This document shows positions 17,901 to 22,040 of a stretch of 22,040 bases of DNA, in pieces; the first letter of the stretch is position 1, and each line of letters starts with the position of its first letter. The stretch spans positions 956,391-978,430 of the forward strand of contig GG745338.1 of assembly GCA_000151295.1 (NCBI GenBank), given 5' to 3'. This stretch comes from Allomyces macrogynus ATCC 38327 (lineage: Eukaryota > Blastocladiomycota > Blastocladiomycetes > Blastocladiales > Blastocladiaceae). A program made the translations under genes and the position numbers. Below the pieces are notes generated by a model, which was not told the DNA's origin, searched no databases, and was given only the letters and a program-made list of their open reading frames with translations.

Positions 17901-19509
17901 TCGCGTTTCGGCCGTGTGTACGCTCGAACATGGTATCAAGGACGACGTGGGTGTGGCCAAGCCGCTACACGAGTGTATGACGTGTCTTGTGGCCAACGCG
18001 CGCAGCCAGCCGCATCCGCTGCGCCATTTGCGTGCGAATCGACTATTTGGCGTCCTCCACGCTGATTTGGTGTCGATGAAGACGGTCGGCATGGGGGGTG
18101 TCAACTACTTTGCGACGGTCATGGACGAGTACTCACGCTGGTGCTTTGTGCTGCTTCTCCAGTGCAAGGGCGACTTTGGACCGCAGTTTCTCGATTTGCT
18201 GAAGCACGCCGAGTCGTTCTTCGGCGTGTCTGCGGGCCGGCTGCACAGCGACCATGGTGGCGAGTTCATTGGCAACAGTTTACGCTCGATTCTGCTCTCG
18301 CGTCGCATGCACTTGTCGACAACGTCACTGAACTCGCCAGAGTCAAATGGGCTTGCCAAGCGGACACAGGGTGTGCTCAAGTCGATGGTGCGTGCGGCCA
18401 TGACGGCTGCCAAAGCGCCGGATTCCCTCTGGCCAGAGTGTGTGCGCGCGGCGTGCTATGTGTGCAACCATGTGCCAAGTGACTCGCTCAGTGGTCGCTC
18501 GCCATACCAGGCTGTTTTCGGCGCGTCACCCAACATGTCGAAGTGCAAGGTGTGGGGCTCGCTTGGTGGCGCTGTTGTTCCGACGACGCAAGTGCGTCAG
18601 GGCGCGTCCGGATTCGCTGCAGGTGTGGCAGTGCGCATGGTTGGCTATGGAGACGAGTTGCCATGGGTCACGCGCGACGGCTACCGCGTGTGGGACGGAC
18701 AGAAGGTGTTTGTCACGCGCGATGTCAAGTTTGCTGAGCGGCTCTGTGTTGCAGAGTCGCGTGTTGTTGCTGGTGCTCCTTGCATGTTGCCATCGGCCAA
18801 GGTCAAGGTTGGGTCGCCCGTGCGAGTTGATTTGGGGTCGCTGGACGTGCCGTCGACTGTGGTCAATGGCGTTGGTGACAATGAAGTTGTTGAGGAGGAG
18901 ATCGGGCGTGATCCGCGGCGTGATCAAGTTCAAGTGCCTATGGCGGTTCCAGATCAACTTCCCGCGGTCAACCTGATTGCCGAGCTCCCACTGGTGGGGC
19001 CAGCATTGGAGCGCGAATTTCTACAAGCCGGCGAGAGACCCAGTTTGCTGCAAGTGGACCGGGAACCAATGGGGGTCCTCGTGGACGTGGGGGAGCCTGG
19101 TTGTCAGGCCAATGCGCCAGAAGTGAGCGATGGGGGTGTTGGTGTTCTTCGACCTGATGCTCAAGCGCCCATTGCGCAGCAATCGTGCCGTTTGCGCGGC
19201 CTACAGCCCGAGGTCGCTCGCCATTTTGATCCTGATGCCATTGCCTGCATCTGCAGTACGCCTGACGTGGGGGAGGTGGATCCTGAACCTAAAAGGGGCG
19301 TCGAATGTGCTGCTGACACAGTTGAGAAAGTGCGCGTGTTGCAGCTGAATAGTGATTGCACTGATGCTTTGGCCCCTCTTGTTCGTTCCCTAGCTGGCCC
19401 TGGCGTTGACTCTGTCGAAGTGTTTGTCTCGCATTTGTGTTTCTTGTTTTTTGTCTTCCCTCATTGTTTCCTTGTTGGAGCTGTTCGAGTTGGATTCTTG
19501 TGTAAATGA
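17827..19509 (+). pseudogene. Copia integrase and linker, truncated and mutated, unit 3
   Basis: Contains the HHCC finger and the first two integrase Asp residues, but the catalytic Glu is changed: NGLAKRT with AAG at 18358-18360 in place of GAG. The linker carries about three dozen CpG to TpG/CpA transitions relative to unit 1. Pol stops at 19412 (after GPGVDS), where a 187-bp LTR begins; the frame runs into the LTR and ends at the TGA at 19507-19509. RT and RNase H are absent, so this copy is dead by two independent lesions. Confidence 0.9.
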
Positions 19510-19599
19510 TGGTGGCAACCATAACCTAGGTTGCCACCACTGCCAAAGTGCAGAGTGCACACACCAAATGCATTCCTTCTCCTGCTCAACCTTGTGAAA
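19413..19599 (+). repeat. Terminal copia LTR with inverted hairpin
   Basis: 187 bp from TGTCGAAG to TTGTGAAA, replacing the rest of pol in unit 3. It shares diagnostic bases with both LTR-a and LTR-b, so it is a separate, older family member. The flanks do not match (GACTC before, TGGTT after), so there is no target-site duplication. Bases 19511-19538 carry the hairpin with loop ATAACCTA, the reverse complement of the loop in the other six copies. Confidence 0.85.
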
Positions 19600-19787
19600 T
19601 GGTTCTGATGTTCATGAATAGGATACATGTTTTCCTCACACCATTTCATGCCTGATTTTTGAATTGTGCCATCCTTCATCTTCTTTGCTTGGTTGAAGTC
19701 AATCACTGTTTTGGGTTTGTCACAACACAGGCCAGTTCTGATGGCAAAGTTCTCTTTTCAGACTACATCATCAATATGCACATGATG

Positions 19788-19925
19788 GTTCACTCAGTGA
19801 GCCATTCCCACCACATGCATTCCAGACATTCACAGAGTGTTCCTGGATAACCACAGAGTGAGCCATCCCAGGATAGAAATTCATAAAATGCTTCCTGGGA
19901 TTCACAAAATGCACCATTCCCATAA
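19788..19925 (+). repeat. Degenerate short tandem repeat (about 5 copies)
   Basis: Successive segments resemble a consensus near TTCACAGAGTGAGCCATCCC: TTCACTCAGTGAGCCATTCCC, ATTCACAGAGTGTTCCTGGA, ACCACAGAGTGAGCCATCCC, ATTCATAAAATGCTTCCTGG and ATTCACAAAATGCACCATTC. Spacing is about 22-40 bp and variable, so this is an old minisatellite-like repeat. Confidence 0.5.
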
Positions 19926-20197
19926 CCCCCTGGCTTCATGGGCAGCTGCACTGCCCATGTGCAGACCTAGGGCCAAGACAGCTGTACCTAGGTCCACAGT
20001 CCCTGTTCAACCCATCCTAGCAGCCATTCAAGGATTGCTCACAGTACATGTTCACAAATTCATACTCTCTGACTACATGGACCTTCCCAGAATTTGTGTC
20101 CTGGCCCCCAGGCTTACAGAGCCATCCAGCAAATTGCTCATGGTGGGGGTTCATGGATGGACTGGTCCAGGACTGGTGTAGACCAAGGACAGCAGTT

Positions 20198-20223
20198 GGG
20201 TCCTAGGGCAGGGTCCTAGGGCA
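20198..20223 (+). repeat. Perfect 13-bp tandem duplication
   Basis: GGGTCCTAGGGCA occurs twice back to back. Confidence 0.8.
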
Positions 20224-20294
20224 CATGTAGTGCCAACCTCAAGGGCGGCGCCACACAGATCAACCCCCAATTGGCCGCAAGTCCACCCCTGACA

Positions 20295-20324
20295 CACGAC
20301 TAAATCCTGCCCAATCTAGTCGTG
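20295..20324. repeat. Hairpin with 8-bp perfect arms
   Basis: CACGACTA and TAGTCGTG separated by 14 bases. The two CpGs in the arms are among the few in this CpG-poor stretch. There is no T-run after it and no adjacent gene, so no terminator function can be claimed. Confidence 0.6.
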
Positions 20325-20562
20325 AAATGGCTTGTTAATGGACAATGATTTGGCCTCTGATCCACTTTCACTTAGTGAGCCAATCTGCCTTGTTTGGCTA
20401 TGGGTGGGATAGGCCACAGCATAACAGCAAAATGACCCCCAATCCACGCCATGTATTGAGCCAGACTGGCTGTGGATTGGACCAAATCGACATGGCTACA
20501 GAGTCTGAATCAGACCCAATCCACTCAAGAGACATAGAGCATCAGCCACATCAGCCATTTTG

Positions 20563-20594
20563 GCCCAATTTGCCCAATCCAGCCCAATTTGCCC
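20563..20594 (+). repeat. Direct repeat GCCCAATTTGCCC, two copies
   Basis: The 13-mer occurs at 20563-20575 and 20582-20594, in a CCAAT-rich stretch. Confidence 0.6.
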
Positions 20595-20632
20595 TAGCTT
20601 TCAAGACCGGGATGCAACTGCTCTTTGATTGC

Positions 20633-20775
20633 AGCCTGGGGACAAGACAAATGAGAACATTGACCTTCCTGTGTTGTTTGGCTGGTGGTTGATGGCCCTG
20701 CTGCACCACAGCCACCAACCGCCAGCCAACATACACAGGAAGCCTGACGTTCTGGAATCCCTTATCCCCTGGGCC
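20633..20775. repeat. Foldback (imperfect inverted repeat, arms about 64 bp)
   Basis: The left arm 20633-20696 and the reverse complement of 20711-20775 align over their whole length at roughly three quarters identity. The best core is CTTCCTGTGTTGTTTGGCTG on the left against CTTCCTGTGTATGTTGGCTG on the right. The loop is about 14 bases. This could be a MITE-like foldback or a source of a long hairpin RNA. No flanking target duplication was found. Confidence 0.65.
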
Positions 20776-20879
20776 ACTATGGTACATGTATTGTTTGCAA
20801 AATGTCAGCTCCCTCAGTGGGGATCGAACTTGCAGCTGCGTTGCCTGTCTGGAAGGTTTGTTTGGTCTGATGCGAGACA

Positions 20880-22040
20880 GATGGCCGCGCGTCTCGCACC
20901 TCAGCCTGAAAACGTCGGGTTCAGCCTTGGTTATGCCTCCTGCCAGCGTGACCCGCCTGAAAAGTCTACTCTCACGAACGCTCCTTGTTTCTGGCGCTCC
21001 CGTCGGCGGCTCCCAAGGTGGCCCCATGTTTTTGATGCCACCACACTGCCATCACCACTTCGCCAATGCTTGGACCCACGTTTTGACTTCGATCCTTCCT
21101 TGGTCCATGATTTTTCAGTCCAAGTCCAGTTCCCGCGCAGTGCGCTCTGTCGTCGTTGTGTTCGTCGTTGTCGTTCCGCGCGTCGTTCGGTTGGTCGCGC
21201 CACCACCACCACCACCACCAAGACCAAACCGCGGGCATGCGCAAGGAAGATTGCGGCGTCGCTCATCGCGTCGCCCACCGCGCGCGTGCGCGTGTGCGCC
21301 GCGCCTCCTGATTGTGATGGTGGTGGTTGTGCGTGCAGTTGGTTGCTGCTCTGGCCGTCGACAACGTCGTCGTCATTGTCATCATTGTTTATCAGGTTGT
21401 TTGCGGCCAGTGCCAAGGGGACGAGGCGGGGTGGGTCCAAGGGCCCAGAGCACAGGCCACAGCCACCAACCCTGGGGCCAGCGCCAGGTGTGTGCGTGAC
21501 TCGGCCACACGCATGCGCAATCGCCAATCGCTGCGACTGGCCACGGATCAGGCTGGTACCAGTGTGGCCGGGTCGGGAGCGCCGTGCGGTCGGACCCGAA
21601 CCATGCGCGGATGATGCCGGTTGTTGCGCAACTTATCCAACCCGCGTCGAGCGGTTCTTCGCGCGTTCTCGTTCTCGTCTCGGACGGGACGACCAGCCCG
21701 GGCTGTGGTGGTCAACGTCGTGTTGGGTAGGTGCATGTGGGTGCGCGCGCATATGCCCTGCCTCGCTGGCGCCATCCCCCACGTCGTCGCAACAGCGGCC
21801 GCCGTGGCGGGGCGCGCGCGGACTTGGCCAAATTCCGTTCCCCGTCCGGCCGACTGACCCGTCCGACCAACCCGGCCGCCCCCAATCCTTTGCTGCTCCT
21901 GTATAAAGCCAACCGCCGCCCCCGCTGCCGCGCTTCGTCTGCATCGCGTCCTCGCGCCCTTCCTTGCCCACTGTGCCATCGCTCATCCGCGCGCCTCCTG
22001 CCAACAATCTCTTCGTGCTGCTGCTGCCGCCTGTCCGACG
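20880..22040. other. CpG-rich sequence without a recognised gene
   Basis: CpG becomes frequent from about 20880 to the window end. Long open frames exist on both strands, but they overlap each other, have no recognisable domain and read as low-complexity Arg/Pro/Ser-rich sequence, as expected by chance in GC-rich DNA. A (CCA)n run of about seven units lies at 21200-21220. The combination of high CpG and a TATA box near the end suggests an unmethylated promoter region of a gene that starts beyond the window. Confidence 0.45.
21902..21908 (+). promoter_or_regulatory. TATA box, candidate promoter of a downstream gene
   Basis: TATAAAG sits in otherwise GC-rich sequence and is followed by a C/T-rich stretch resembling a 5' leader. 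No convincing start codon or protein is visible in the remaining 130 bases, so the gene itself would be outside the window. Confidence 0.35.

Larger units (their letters stand above)
1..19599 (+). mobile_element. Tandem array of composite copia/gypsy units
   Basis: The same block order (copia LTR, gypsy 3' end, truncated copia gag, copia LTR, copia pol) recurs head to tail. LTR-a starts at 3505, 9379 and 15259, giving periods of 5874 and 5880 bp. The left edge cuts unit 0 within the protease region and the right end is a truncated unit 3. Because the block includes the same gypsy fragment and the same LTR-b insertion site every time, the array must come from duplicating one already chimeric locus, not from separate insertions. 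Identity between units is close to complete over pol 3' half to gag, and lower in the integrase-RT linker. The high similarity also makes this a region where a misassembly is possible. Confidence 0.93.
19600..20245. other. CpG-free intergenic sequence
   Basis: No gene is recognisable in these 646 bases. I read through every line and found no CG dinucleotide, although the stretch is not AT-rich and TG and CA are abundant. This fits long-term deamination of methylated cytosines. It is sharply unlike both the array to the left and the CpG-rich sequence to the right. It contains a degenerate tandem repeat (19788-19925) and a perfect 13-bp tandem duplication (20198-20223). Confidence 0.7.

Noticed and set aside
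20295..20324. Rho-independent terminator
   Set aside because: The hairpin has no following T-run and no upstream gene, and the sequence is eukaryotic.
20810..20880. tRNA gene on the minus strand
   Set aside because: The TTCGATCC loop-like motif is present but the flanking bases do not pair as a T stem and no anticodon or acceptor stem can be folded.
20629..21906. Plus-strand open frame of 425 codons in the right flank
   Set aside because: It starts at a TTG inside the foldback, is low-complexity and overlaps comparable frames in other phases and on the other strand, as expected in GC-rich DNA. No family is recognised.
1..22040. CRISPR array, prophage or bacterial insertion sequence
   Set aside because: Repeats are long LTR-type units with eukaryotic copia and gypsy polyproteins; there are no short spaced repeats, bacterial transposases or phage genes.

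Overview
The window is eukaryotic and almost entirely retrotransposon-derived. From base 1 to 19599 it is a head-to-tail array of one composite unit with a period of about 5.87 kb. One partial unit (call it unit 0) enters from the left edge, units 1 and 2 are full-period (3505-9378 and 9379-15258), and unit 3 is truncated (15259-19599). There are no bacterial features such as operons, Shine-Dalgarno sites or CRISPR arrays. GC-rich coding sequence, Ty1/copia and Ty3/gypsy polyproteins and a strong CpG-decay signature point to a microbial eukaryote with cytosine methylation, possibly a fungus or alga. The sequence alone does not settle the taxon.

Each unit has the same order: (1) a 187-bp copia LTR ('LTR-a'); (2) the 3' end of a Ty3/gypsy element, namely the integrase C-terminus with a GPY/F module, stop codon, purine tract and an LTR carrying a TATA box; (3) a copia gag lacking its N-terminus and keeping a CCHC zinc knuckle, ended by TAG and followed in frame by 70 more sense codons; (4) a second 187-bp LTR ('LTR-b') inserted between gag and protease and flanked by a short direct repeat; (5) copia pol: protease, HHCC zinc finger, DD35E integrase, reverse transcriptase and RNase H; (6) a purine tract that abuts the next LTR-a. 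No LTR is followed by a recognisable primer binding site, and every unit has at least one frame-breaking lesion, so none looks autonomous. Unit 1 holds the longest intact pol frame (6070-9357). Unit 2 has the only uninterrupted gag remnant (10388-11041).

The copies are mosaic. The RT/RNase H half, LTR-a, gypsy end and gag are almost identical between units. The integrase-RT linker region differs strongly in units 2 and 3, mostly by CpG to TpG/CpA changes. Unit 3 is cut off in that linker by a seventh 187-bp LTR (19413-19599), whose internal 28-bp hairpin is exactly inverted relative to the other six copies.

The right flank is not array sequence. Bases 19600-20245 contain no CpG at all and include a degenerate short tandem repeat. 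Bases 20246-20870 remain CpG-poor and hold a foldback and small repeats. From about 20880 the sequence becomes CpG-rich and ends with a TATA box, which may be the promoter of a host gene beyond the window. I could not support a host protein-coding gene here.
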